A stretch of DNA of 20,278 nucleotides. Origin: a virus. The notes beneath the pieces were generated by a model. The model saw nothing but the letters and a program-made list of their open reading frames with translations, did not search any database and was not told the origin of the DNA. The stretch lies in the IMG/VR virus record IMGVR_UViG_3300032265_000105, positions 1 to 20,278 of that record; one strand, given 5' to 3'. The translations under genes were made by a program, and so were the position numbers. This document shows positions 7,968 to 13,407 of the stretch, one piece after another. The first letter of the stretch is position 1; each line of letters begins with the position of its first letter.

Positions 7968-8295
7968 TCGGCGCTACAAAGCTGACCTGGATGCCTTCAA
8001 TGGCCGACCCGTCAGGATTAGCCAGCTTGGTTGTGTTTGTCTCGCCCCAGGCCATTTGTGCCTTTGTCCACCATATCAGCGCCGTGGTGTCGCCTGCTTG
8101 GGCTTTGTTAAACAGCGTCCGAGCAATAGATGCGCTAGCCGTAGCCTTACCTAACGCCAGTTCGGTCTCGTAATACTTACGCAGCGTCTTATCGCTTATG
8201 CCTAAGAGTGCGCCTATTTGGTCGTGCGGCAATCCAAGTCCCGCAGCTTGTTGGGCTTGCGCTCTTGTCTTTTCGGTTGGCTCGTGAGGTAGCAT
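7948..8295 (-). CDS. terS: Terminase small subunit
   Basis: The protein precedes and overlaps terL, the normal place of the DNA-recognition subunit. A helix-turn-helix is visible in LGLPHDQIGALLGISDKTLRKYY, followed by a helical segment (ALGKATASASIARTLFNKAQAGD) typical of small terminases that oligomerise as rings. I placed the start at ATG 8295 (115 aa). An in-frame TTG at 8322, directly after the stop of the upstream gene, would add nine residues; neither start has a strong ribosome binding site. The last residues (SFVAPNAAESQ) overlap terL and probably contact it. Confidence 0.82.
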   Translation of the reverse strand: MLPHEPTEKTRAQAQQAAGLGLPHDQIGALLGISDKTLRKYYETELALGKATASASIARTLFNKAQAGDTTALIWWTKAQMAWGETNTTKLANPDGSAIEGIQVSFVAPNAAESQ

Positions 8296-8322
8296 CTTTT
8301 TATTAGCGGAAAGTGTTGGCAA

Positions 8323-9477
8323 TTACTCTGCAACTTCAGTTAACAGTTGGGCGGTCTTGCCGGTGAACTCTTCCCATCGCTTCACTATGACATCACAGTA
8401 TTTTGGGTCTAATTCCATTACGCGAGCGTGCCTATTTTGTTTTTCGCAAGCTATTAACGTACTTCCCGAGCCACCAAAATAGTCCAAAACAATGTTGTTA
8501 ACTTTTGTGCTGTTTTTAATGGCACGCTCACTTAAAGCAACAGGCTTTTGGGTTGGATGAACGTACTTGGTGTCTTTGGCTATATTCCACAAATCTGATT
8601 CGTTTTTGATGCTTGGGTCAATTAACCCATCAAAAACAATAAATTCGTGTTGATGCCTGTACCCGCGCCCAAGCCCAAACACATTTTTGGCCCACACAAT
8701 GCAAGCCTTAGGCTTTAGTGCTGTTTGCAAAATGCCATAAAACGCCCAATTGCAACAAATGTAATAACTGTTTGGCCTGAAGGTTTCAAATGTTTGCAGC
8801 CATTCTTTTATGAATTCTTCGAATTGGTCTTCCGGTAAGTCATCGTTTTTGATTACAGCAAACTTACCACTTCTGCCATTAAATGCCACATTGTAGGGCG
8901 GGTCAGTAAAAACCATGTCCGCACGGTCGCCAAGCAACAATTCTTCTACGGCATTTACGCTAGTGCTGTCCCCGCACATCAGCCGGTGGTTGCCTAATTG
9001 GTAAATGTCGCCCAGCTTGGTCTTTGGCTCCTCGGGCACATCAGGCACTGCATCTTCGTCGGTTAAGCCCTCAACCACTTCAGGCTCGAGCAATGCGGCC
9101 AGTTCTTTTGCATCAAACCCTAGGATTTCCATCGCAAAGTTGTCGGCCAGCAACTCGTTTAACTCAATGGTCAATAGGTCTGTGTCCCATTCGGCATTCA
9201 TTGCCAGCTTGTTGTCAGCAATGATGAGCGCCTTGCGTTGAGTGTCCGTGAGGTGCGCCAATTCAATAACCGGCACTTCCTTCATGCCTAGCTTACGCGC
9301 AGCCATTAGCCGCCCGTGGCCTGCAATAATGCCCTGGTCGCCATCCACCAAGATTGGATTAGTCCAGCCAAATTCCTTAATGCTGGCCGCTATTTGCGCG
9401 ACTTGAGCGTCGGAATGCTTGCGGCTGTTGTTGACGTAAGGGATTAGCTTGTCAACGGCGACCTGGGTGATGTTCAC
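8323..9477 (-). CDS. ParB-like domain fused to beta-class DNA N-methyltransferase
   Basis: Residues 1-75 form a ParB/sulfiredoxin-type domain (GHGRLMAARKLG, residues 53-64), residues about 75-130 a linking helical domain, and residues 155-380 a methyltransferase. Motif IV DPPY (192-195) precedes HPTQKP (307-312) and motif I FGGSGST (334-340), the order of beta-class N6-adenine or N4-cytosine methylases. The start is GTG, overlapping the stop of the small upstream gene as GTGA. Such fusions are common in phages beside terminase genes. Likely roles are protection of phage DNA from host restriction or marking DNA for packaging; target sequence unknown. No cognate endonuclease is adjacent. Confidence 0.92.
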   Translation of the reverse strand: MNITQVAVDKLIPYVNNSRKHSDAQVAQIAASIKEFGWTNPILVDGDQGIIAGHGRLMAARKLGMKEVPVIELAHLTDTQRKALIIADNKLAMNAEWDTDLLTIELNELLADNFAMEILGFDAKELAALLEPEVVEGLTDEDAVPDVPEEPKTKLGDIYQLGNHRLMCGDSTSVNAVEELLLGDRADMVFTDPPYNVAFNGRSGKFAVIKNDDLPEDQFEEFIKEWLQTFETFRPNSYYICCNWAFYGILQTALKPKACIVWAKNVFGLGRGYRHQHEFIVFDGLIDPSIKNESDLWNIAKDTKYVHPTQKPVALSERAIKNSTKVNNIVLDYFGGSGSTLIACEKQNRHARVMELDPKYCDVIVKRWEEFTGKTAQLLTEVAE

Positions 9478-9611
9478 TTTTTCTTCTTCTCTGCTTCGCG
9501 CTTAACCGAGTAGGCAATAGCTACCGCTTGCTTGGGCGGTTTGCCAGCCTTAATCTCGGCCTTGATGTTCTCACTCAGCGCTTTGGGTGTCGGCGACTTC
9601 TTCAGAGGCAT
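9474..9611 (-). CDS. Small basic conserved phage protein, 45 aa
   Basis: The tiny frame starts MPLKKSPTPKALSENIKA and continues EIKAGKPPKQAVAIAYSVKR with a lysine-rich tail. This arrangement (a KSPxA-type start, then AGKPxKQAVAIAYSxKR) is one I recognise from many phage and bacterial short proteins of unknown function. It overlaps the 56-aa gene upstream by 41 bp and the methylase gene by 3 bp. It is strongly basic and could bind nucleic acid, but no role is established. Confidence 0.75.
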   Translation of the reverse strand: MPLKKSPTPKALSENIKAEIKAGKPPKQAVAIAYSVKREAEKKKK

Positions 9612-9741
9612 CTTGCTTCTCCAGTTCGGTTAGCGTCCATTGACATTGTTGCAGCGCACCATTGATTTGGTGAATCTGAATTTCCAGTTCGCGGCCTTTA
9701 GCCATGAGGTCTTGGATTCTTGCGGTGATTAGGTCTTTCAT
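9571..9741 (-). CDS. Small coiled-coil protein, 56 aa
   Basis: I chose ATG 9741 because GGAGG lies 5 bases upstream and the start overlaps the co-chaperonin stop as ATGA. The upstream in-frame start at 9771 would add ten residues without a good ribosome site. The product is mostly one amphipathic helix (LMAKGRELEIQIHQINGALQ) with an acidic tail, so a coiled-coil oligomer is likely. No family is recognised. It sits between the GroES-like and basic 45-aa genes in the leftward operon. Confidence 0.7.
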   Translation of the reverse strand: MKDLITARIQDLMAKGRELEIQIHQINGALQQCQWTLTELEKQDASEEVADTQSAE

Positions 9742-10016
9742 ACTTCCTCCACGAAACAAATGTCCTGCCAACTCATGCGGAGATGGCGCTGGTCGTCAAT
9801 GGTAATGGTATCAAATTTAAGGTATTCGTCTTTGTACTCTTTAGCCAAAGTACCAAAATAGACCTTATCGCCGACTTTTAAGCCCTCGGCTGCGGCCTCG
9901 TCACCTACCGCGGTAATGTAGCCAACAGTGTCCGCTTCTGCGGTTTTAACCCACAACTCGCTTTTGATGCGCGTTTCGGGCTTAACGATGATTTTGTCTT
10001 TAAGCGGCTTGAACAT
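9738..10016 (-). CDS. groES: GroES-like co-chaperonin (Cpn10)
   Basis: The 92-residue length is typical of Cpn10. It starts MFKPLKDKIIVKPE, like the first GroES beta strand (xxPLxDRVxVKxxE). A shorter mobile loop follows, in which LWV (residues about 22-24) could take the place of the IVL tripeptide that contacts GroEL. Then come GYITAVGDEA and LKVGDKVYFGT, matching the GroES barrel, and an ending DICFVEEV. It would cap host GroEL, as T4 gp31 does, to fold the coat protein. It overlaps the upstream gene by 17 bp and the next by 4 bp, within the operon leading to the head genes. Confidence 0.85.
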   Translation of the reverse strand: MFKPLKDKIIVKPETRIKSELWVKTAEADTVGYITAVGDEAAAEGLKVGDKVYFGTLAKEYKDEYLKFDTITIDDQRHLRMSWQDICFVEEV

Positions 10017-10197
10017 CGTCGTCCTTTCGGAGTTTGAGTGTTATTTTTGGCTTGCGCTTAACTACAGGGCCATCTTCCCAAAATTCTCCGCACCACTCAC
10101 TTTCGTGCTTGGTTACGAACTGCGGATAACGCCGACATTGGCCGATTCGGTCAATATCAACGAAGTAAACGCATAACTTACAATTGCTCTCAGCCAT
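10000..10197 (-). CDS. Small Cys-containing phage protein, 65 aa
   Basis: Four cysteines are spaced as CKLCVYF (residues 7-13), GQCRRYPQ (19-26) and EWCGEF (34-39). This pattern, with CRRxP and a WCGEF-like segment, recurs in small proteins of phages and bacteria and probably binds a metal. The C-terminus is basic (KRKPKITLKLRK). The ribosome site AAAGGG is 6 bases before the ATG. It precedes and overlaps the co-chaperonin gene. Function unknown. Confidence 0.75.
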   Translation of the reverse strand: MAESNCKLCVYFVDIDRIGQCRRYPQFVTKHESEWCGEFWEDGPVVKRKPKITLKLRKDDDVQAA

Positions 10198-10224
10198 ATA
10201 GCCCTTTCTATGTGGTCAGGGAAA

Positions 10225-10246
10225 CCGAGACGTTACCGCGTCTCGG
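10225..10246 (-). terminator. Possible weak terminator hairpin
   Basis: CCGAGACG pairs perfectly with CGTCTCGG across a 6-base loop in the gap after the 110-aa gene. On the minus strand only three T follow, so termination would be partial at best; it may instead be a processing or stabilising hairpin. Confidence 0.45.
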
Positions 10247-10254
10247 AGACCCGC

Positions 10255-10587
10255 TTATTTGTCTTGCTCGTGTTCCATGCGCTCGTGGCTGTAGCACTCG
10301 TGCTCTTTGCTACCGCCCTTCATCTCACCCATGCGGCCATCGTGCATACCCATGTGCTTGGCTTCGCGCAGACCCAGGCCATCGGCCTTGCCCATGCCTA
10401 CACCGCCTTCGATGGGCATCTTGCGCTCACCGGAAGTGTCAGAGGCGGTTGCGCCCTTGGGAGGGGTAGCGCCGGTCATGCTCTTTGCGCCGCCGTATTC
10501 GCGGTCAACTTTAGACACACCGACCTTCTTCATGCCCGACATATCGGCTTTTCCGGCATTCGGAATGCTTTTAGCTTCGTATCCCAT
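10255..10587 (-). CDS. Gly/Met/Lys-rich protein of unknown function, 110 aa
   Basis: No domain is recognised. The protein begins MGYEAKSIPNAGKADMSGMKK, is rich in Gly, Met, Lys and Ala, and is probably disordered. It ends in a His/Glu/Met-rich tail (MGMHDGRMGEMKGG, then HECYSHERMEHEQDK) that could bind metal. AAGGA precedes the ATG; that site lies inside the perfect palindrome CCTTGCAAGG. It is the first gene after the candidate promoter at 10638-10666 and therefore heads the packaging/head operon. It may be a virion or DNA-binding protein, but nothing proves this. Confidence 0.7.
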   Translation of the reverse strand: MGYEAKSIPNAGKADMSGMKKVGVSKVDREYGGAKSMTGATPPKGATASDTSGERKMPIEGGVGMGKADGLGLREAKHMGMHDGRMGEMKGGSKEHECYSHERMEHEQDK

Positions 10588-10614
10588 AATTTTTTCCTTG
10601 CAAGGTTAAAATGT

Positions 10615-10629
10615 CATTGTGCCACAATG
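10615..10629. promoter_or_regulatory. Operator-like palindrome next to the 10.64-kb promoter
   Basis: CATTGTG and CACAATG form a perfect inverted repeat around one base. The site lies just downstream of the predicted start of the leftward transcript, between the 110-aa gene (minus) and the 71-aa gene (plus). A one-base loop cannot form an RNA hairpin, so a protein-binding site is the better reading. The protein is unknown. Confidence 0.5.
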
Positions 10630-10637
10630 GGCATCTC

Positions 10638-10666
10638 ATTATAGGAGTTTTTTGCTATGGCTACAA
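10638..10666 (-). promoter_or_regulatory. Candidate sigma-70 promoter for the leftward packaging/head operon
   Basis: On the minus strand a perfect -10 TATAAT (10643-10638) lies 17 bases from TTGTAG (10666-10661). Transcription would start near 10631 and run into the 110-aa gene and on towards terminase. The promoter overlaps the ribosome binding site and first codons of the plus-strand 71-aa gene, so the two are probably in conflict. The -35 match is only partial. Confidence 0.55.
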
Positions 10667-10872
10667 ATTTCAAGTTTACGGCTGAAAAAGCCAAACATAC
10701 CCAGCCTTCCAACTACGTCATTGAACGCGAATACAAAGCCGAGCGCCGCAAGGTCATGGAACTTGAGAAAGAATTGCAAGCCCATGAGCGTACGGACGCG
10801 GCCCATGCCCATCCTATGCATCGCTCCCATGAAACTCAACCGGATGCCCCGCTGCCTTCAATGCGGAAATAG
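10657..10872 (+). CDS. Small charged plus-strand protein, 71 aa
   Basis: A good ribosome site (AGGAG, 9 bases upstream) precedes ATG at 10657. The product starts MATNFKFTAEKAKHTQPSNY and has a charged helix (YKAERRKVMELEKELQAHER) and a His/Pro-rich tail. No family is recognised. It is a lone plus-strand gene inside a leftward block, and its last 59 bases lie antisense to the end of the YbcO-like gene. That makes it less certain, but the start signals and charged composition favour a real gene over a shadow. Confidence 0.6.
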   Translation: MATNFKFTAEKAKHTQPSNYVIEREYKAERRKVMELEKELQAHERTDAAHAHPMHRSHETQPDAPLPSMRK

Positions 10873-11158
10873 TCCTTTCGTGGGCGGCTTGCCACATGGC
10901 TTGTCGCTCATGCTTGGACAGGGTAGCGCCTTGGTCTAGGTTAAAGTGACACCGAAAGCACAGGCTAGCGATTAAATCATCGGATGCCTTAATTCCCCGT
11001 CCTTTGCCGCCGCCCCAATTTGTGTGTGCGGCCACCACAGTCCCGTCATCCAGCCCGCAATGCTGACAAGGCAGGCTTCGCGCTGCTTTTAGCAGGCTTT
11101 TGCTTCTGACATAGGATTGTTTCGCCCGTCCAAAACCGGTGTTCGTTAGCGCATTCAT
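10814..11158 (-). CDS. YbcO-like (DUF1364-type) putative nuclease, 114 aa
   Basis: Metal ligands are laid out as in lambdoid YbcO/DUF1364 proteins: LPCQHCG, then VVAAHTNWGGGKGRGIKASD, then LCFRCHFNLDQG. This gives two Cys pairs and His residues, related to HNH-type zinc folds. I start at ATG 11158 because AAGGAA lies 8 bases upstream; ATG 11182 would add eight residues. The start region overlaps the 3' part of the zinc-ribbon gene in another frame, and the 3' end overlaps the plus-strand 71-aa gene. Position after NinB fits the nin-like region. Nuclease activity is suggested by family only. Confidence 0.75.
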   Translation of the reverse strand: MNALTNTGFGRAKQSYVRSKSLLKAARSLPCQHCGLDDGTVVAAHTNWGGGKGRGIKASDDLIASLCFRCHFNLDQGATLSKHERQAMWQAAHERTISALKAAGHPVEFHGSDA

Positions 11159-11237
11159 AGCGTCGTTTCCTTGAGTTGTCATCTTTCAGTACCGTCTGTT
11201 TCACAAAAGTCCATGCACCGCATATAGGGCATTTCAT
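11046..11237 (-). CDS. Small zinc-ribbon protein, 63 aa
   Basis: MKCPICGAWTFV with C3 and C6, then KRRYECANEHRF with C29 and H33, resembles the NrdR-type zinc ribbon (CPxCG ... RRRxECxxxHRF) seen in many phage small proteins. The conserved part ends near residue 40 (WTGET). The rest (KPAKSSAKPALSALRAG) overlaps the N-terminus of the YbcO-like gene in another frame. The start codon overlaps the NinB stop by 4 bp. Likely nucleic-acid binding; role unknown. Confidence 0.75.
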   Translation of the reverse strand: MKCPICGAWTFVKQTVLKDDNSRKRRYECANEHRFWTGETILCQKQKPAKSSAKPALSALRAG

Positions 11238-11635
11238 ACATCAATTCCCTTATTAGTTGCCCAAGCAATTAAAAATTCAATGAATTCGGAAGAATCTTCC
11301 ACCGTGAATTTGTGAGACTGCAGGCCAAGCTGCACGACCCGTTCACCATCTAGGCTTGGCGCGACCTTGCCAATCTTGCGGCCGGTCTCATGCGCCCATT
11401 GGTCTATCAGCAGGCGTTTCCAATCGTCGGCTGTCCACGTTGACCCCGCGGTCGCCATTTGCTTGGCGATTTTCTCTATGATGCTGTGGAACATATCGTT
11501 TTGCTCGGTGCTGCGCCTACTTTGCTTAATTTCCAAGCGCATTTTCTTGCCAAGCGCAAGCGATTCCTTAACCTTGGGCCATAGGTCTTTCATTACTGTG
11601 GTGGCCTGGGTTGGGCTATACAGGTGGACTATCAC
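11234..11635 (-). CDS. ninB: NinB / Orf-family recombination mediator
   Basis: The 133-residue protein carries the NinB core: RSTEQNDMFHSIIEKIAKQ (residues 41-59), WTADDWKRLLIDQW (67-80) and a C-terminal LGLQSHKFTVEDSSEFIEFL. Lambda NinB (Orf) binds ssDNA and SSB and helps load annealing proteins in phage recombination. The start is GTG 11635, with AAGGA upstream; a nearby ATG is in the frame of the previous gene. It overlaps the PD-(D/E)XK-type gene by 20 bp. Together with the Erf gene in the plus-strand operon it would support recombination-dependent replication. Confidence 0.9.
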   Translation of the reverse strand: MIVHLYSPTQATTVMKDLWPKVKESLALGKKMRLEIKQSRRSTEQNDMFHSIIEKIAKQMATAGSTWTADDWKRLLIDQWAHETGRKIGKVAPSLDGERVVQLGLQSHKFTVEDSSEFIEFLIAWATNKGIDV

Positions 11636-11909
11636 TCATATTCCTTATGAGATTTTGCGCGGCTTCAACCGAGTCAATTAAGGCAACTGTTCCACCTTGC
11701 CAGCCCATCAAAAACGCGCTTTGCTTAACGTTTAGCCCTTTTTTGCCGTAAGCGCTGGTCGGGTCTTTGACTTCGACTAGGGCCGTTTTTCCCGCGTAGC
11801 CTACCAAGAGGTCTACCGGCATCTTTAGAACGAATACAGAGGCTCCTGATGCCCTTAGTGCGGCCACAATCTCACCTTGATTCGCGTCCGAACGTGCTGC
11901 GTATCTCAT
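11616..11909 (-). CDS. PD-(D/E)XK-type nuclease / resolvase-like protein, 97 aa
   Basis: A conserved N-terminal Glu (NQGEIVAALRASG, E13), Asp33 in PVDLLVGYAGKT and the pair E46/K48 in LVEVKDP match the PD-(D/E)XK nuclease core. They are followed by LNVKQSAFLMGWQGG, as in small Holliday-junction-resolvase-like and VRR-NUC-type proteins. ATG 11909 overlaps the stop of the methylase-like gene as ATGA, so I prefer it to ATG 11921. The neighbour NinB suggests a role in processing recombination intermediates. Substrate unknown. Confidence 0.8.
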   Translation of the reverse strand: MRYAARSDANQGEIVAALRASGASVFVLKMPVDLLVGYAGKTALVEVKDPTSAYGKKGLNVKQSAFLMGWQGGTVALIDSVEAAQNLIRNMSDSPPV

Positions 11910-12457
11910 GCATTGCCCCATTGGTCAGCCATAGCAGCCGCAATGCCTTTGTAGGTTGTGCTGCGTAACTTCCAGCGGTCAGGGCTGGGCGGCAATTTGT
12001 GAACCCGCGCTTCTCTGCCTTCCACAATGTCTGTGGGCGTTAACTTTGGCAATCCCATCAACCACAAACAAGTGGCTTTTGTCTCACCATGACCAAATTG
12101 CCAAGGTTGAATAATTTGGTCAGGCTTGCGAATGCGTGAAGAAATAACGCTAATTGGATTTTCCAACGCAATCCGTGGAATTGATGCGCTCATAAGCAAT
12201 CTGACAAATGCCAAGGCTTCAGCTTGTTCAACCGTTTTTTTGTAAAACCATTTTGCACCGGATACAGCCAAATGCGTGCATGGTGGGTGAGCAATCATCA
12301 AGTCCCATCCATCACCAATGATGTCCAACACGTTGCCTTGATAGTGCGGTCCAGGCGCATCGGTAGGCAACAAGTCGCACGACATTGCATCATGGCCTTT
12401 GGCAATGAAAGCGTCTCGCACTGTTCCGCTGTATTCGCAAGCAACAAGCACTTTCAT
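11906..12457 (-). CDS. Small cytosine-C5-methylase-like protein, 183 aa
   Basis: The N-terminus MKVLVACEYSGTVRDAF resembles the SAM-binding motif of C5 methylases. AHPPCTHL (residues 57-63) carries the catalytic-type PPC cysteine (C60), and ALENP (97-101) carries the ENV/ENP motif. At 183 residues it is about half a normal cytosine-C5 methylase, and a separate target-recognition domain is missing. FGHGETKATCLWLMGLPKL resembles a segment shared by similar short phage proteins. It may methylate DNA or have drifted to another use. It overlaps its neighbours by 4 bp on both sides. Confidence 0.82.
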   Translation of the reverse strand: MKVLVACEYSGTVRDAFIAKGHDAMSCDLLPTDAPGPHYQGNVLDIIGDGWDLMIAHPPCTHLAVSGAKWFYKKTVEQAEALAFVRLLMSASIPRIALENPISVISSRIRKPDQIIQPWQFGHGETKATCLWLMGLPKLTPTDIVEGREARVHKLPPSPDRWKLRSTTYKGIAAAMADQWGNA

Positions 12458-12618
12458 TTTTTCATTTCTTTCAAAACGTGGGCTTTGATGCCCCTAAACA
12501 AGTCGTCTTCATCCATGCGCTGCACTTCGCGCCAGGCCCATTCTTTCCAAGCTGGCAAATGGCATAAGCGCACCATGTCAGCAAAAACGCGCTCACGGAT
12601 TGCAATAGGGTCAAACAC
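12454..12618 (-). CDS. Small hypothetical protein, 54 aa
   Basis: The frame starts with GTG at 12618 inside the end of the helicase-loader-like gene and stops within the start of the methylase-like gene (ATGA-type overlap), filling an otherwise empty 150 bp. The product is Trp-rich (LPAWKEWAWREVQRMDEDDL) with a basic end (KAHVLKEMKK), probably helical. There is no clear ribosome site, so translation is probably coupled. An internal ATG (residue 15) is another possible start. Not recognised. Confidence 0.6.
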   Translation of the reverse strand: MFDPIAIRERVFADMVRLCHLPAWKEWAWREVQRMDEDDLFRGIKAHVLKEMKK

Positions 12619-12976
12619 GGCGAATTCGCAATTCGTTCAAGCGTTCACGGATGTGGTCAGGCATAGGCGCGGCTTTTTTGTCATCTTCATAAATCTTTTG
12701 CAGCGCTGAATCCACCCGTTTTTTGTCAGGCATATCAGGCACTTCAGCCCCGTCCCAGCGTTGTTGATTAAGGTAGACAAGAGGCGCGGGAATGAATGCG
12801 CCATCTGATTTGAGCCATTGTTCGGTGGTTTTCATCCATTCAATGTGCTTGATGATTTGGTCGGCCTGAGTCTCGCAGTAAAACTTGACCCATTTTTTTT
12901 TACATTCAGACTTTGCGCCCTTGCGCGGAGTCTTTGGGTAAGCAGTCCAAAACTTATCAAATCCTGATTCAAACAT
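12611..12976 (-). CDS. Helicase-loader / replication-protein-like, 121 aa
   Basis: The segment FDKFWTAYPKTPRKGAKSECKKKW, then HIEWMKTTEQWLKSDGAFIPAPLVYLNQQRWD, matches the small helical domain (FxxFWxxYPxK ... FIPxPxxxLNxxRW) found at the C-terminus of many phage replication proteins and DnaT-like helicase loaders. Here the domain stands almost alone, with a charged C-terminal helix. AAGGAG precedes the ATG. It follows the cro/RNA region, where lambdoid phages carry replication genes, so a role in starting replication or loading DnaB is likely. Confidence 0.75.
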   Translation of the reverse strand: MFESGFDKFWTAYPKTPRKGAKSECKKKWVKFYCETQADQIIKHIEWMKTTEQWLKSDGAFIPAPLVYLNQQRWDGAEVPDMPDKKRVDSALQKIYEDDKKAAPMPDHIRERLNELRIRRV

Positions 12977-13118
12977 CTGCTATCTCCTTAATTGCTTTTT
13001 GGTGAATGTTGGAGCAAAGCACAGCCTTACCGTGGTCAAAACCAAAGTTCGCTCTGTGCTGTGACTTGCTTTTCGGAGCCATGTCATCGCATCGCACTGG
13101 ACAGACTATTTCAACCAC
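12969..13118 (-). CDS. Small Cys-containing protein, 49 aa
   Basis: GTG at 13118 has AAGGA 9-10 bases upstream. The frame ends inside the first codons of the helicase-loader-like gene (8-bp overlap), a typical arrangement here. The product (VEIVCPVRCDDMAPKSKSQ, then HRANFGFDHGKAVLCSNIHQ, then KAIKEIADV) has three Cys and looks protein-like. An internal ATG (13082) is a weaker alternative. It is too short for most gene finders. No family recognised. Confidence 0.6.
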   Translation of the reverse strand: MVEIVCPVRCDDMAPKSKSQHRANFGFDHGKAVLCSNIHQKAIKEIADV

Positions 13119-13386
13119 CGCGCTCTATCCTTAGCCCACGCTCCCTGCCTTGGCTTGCTCGTGCAGCAGGGTATCTCAGACGCAACCACCGACGTACCGC
13201 ATTGCGTTGTCCAAAAGCAAAAACCCCGCAAGATGCTCTGTGGTCTTGGCTCTTGGCGAGAGCAACAGCGAAGCGATTGAACTGGTCAAAAGACTCGCTT
13301 GCCGTACGACAAGACCACACAGTACCCTGCGGGGTTCTCACCAGTTCATCGCCCAGATGCCACTCTAGACGGGTTGGATTATACAT
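13111..13386 (-). CDS. Doubtful ORF overlapping the structured RNA, 91 aa
   Basis: The frame fills the gap between the 37-aa and 49-aa genes almost exactly, which favours a gene. Against it: no ribosome site; the ATG lies inside the predicted -10 region; the product is Arg-rich with a single Lys, unlike its neighbours; and the DNA is dominated by a long inverted repeat with an intrinsic terminator. I rate the RNA interpretation higher, but both could be true. No domain is recognised. Confidence 0.3.
   Translation of the reverse strand: MYNPTRLEWHLGDELVRTPQGTVWSCRTASESFDQFNRFAVALAKSQDHRASCGVFAFGQRNAVRRWLRLRYPAARASQGRERGLRIERGG
13213..13371 (-). ncRNA. Candidate small structured RNA (about 160 nt) with own promoter and terminator
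   Basis: The 27-nt arms 13336-13310 and 13248-13222 pair at 25 of 27 positions in minus-strand RNA. Two of those pairs are G-U, which would be A-C mismatches on the other strand, so the minus strand is the transcribed one. The 61-nt loop holds two hairpins (13263-13249 and 13300-13271). Bases 13348-13340 (UGAACUGGU) are fully complementary to loop bases 13286-13278, so a pseudoknot or an alternative fold is possible. The main stem ends in GCGGGGUUUUUGCUUUU, an intrinsic terminator. A strong promoter lies just upstream. It sits between the cro region and replication genes. No Rfam family recognised by eye. Confidence 0.6.
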
Positions 13387-13407
13387 AAATTTAAGTCATT
13401 GTGTAAA
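13378..13407 (-). promoter_or_regulatory. Strong sigma-70-type promoter for the structured RNA
   Basis: On the minus strand TTTACA (13407-13402) and a perfect TATAAT (13383-13378) are 18 bases apart. Predicted start is near 13371. It overlaps the 3' end of the 37-aa membrane-protein gene and points into the structured RNA and the replication genes. Confidence 0.75.

Noticed and set aside
10639-10839. 66-codon minus-strand frame
   Set aside because: Antisense to the 71-aa gene and across the promoter; Met/Phe-rich shadow without a ribosome site.
13213-13371. Structured RNA as a second group I intron, 6S RNA or tmRNA
   Set aside because: No group I P7 core or guide pairing, no tRNA-like ends, and the three-way junction with a terminal U-tract does not match the 6S layout.
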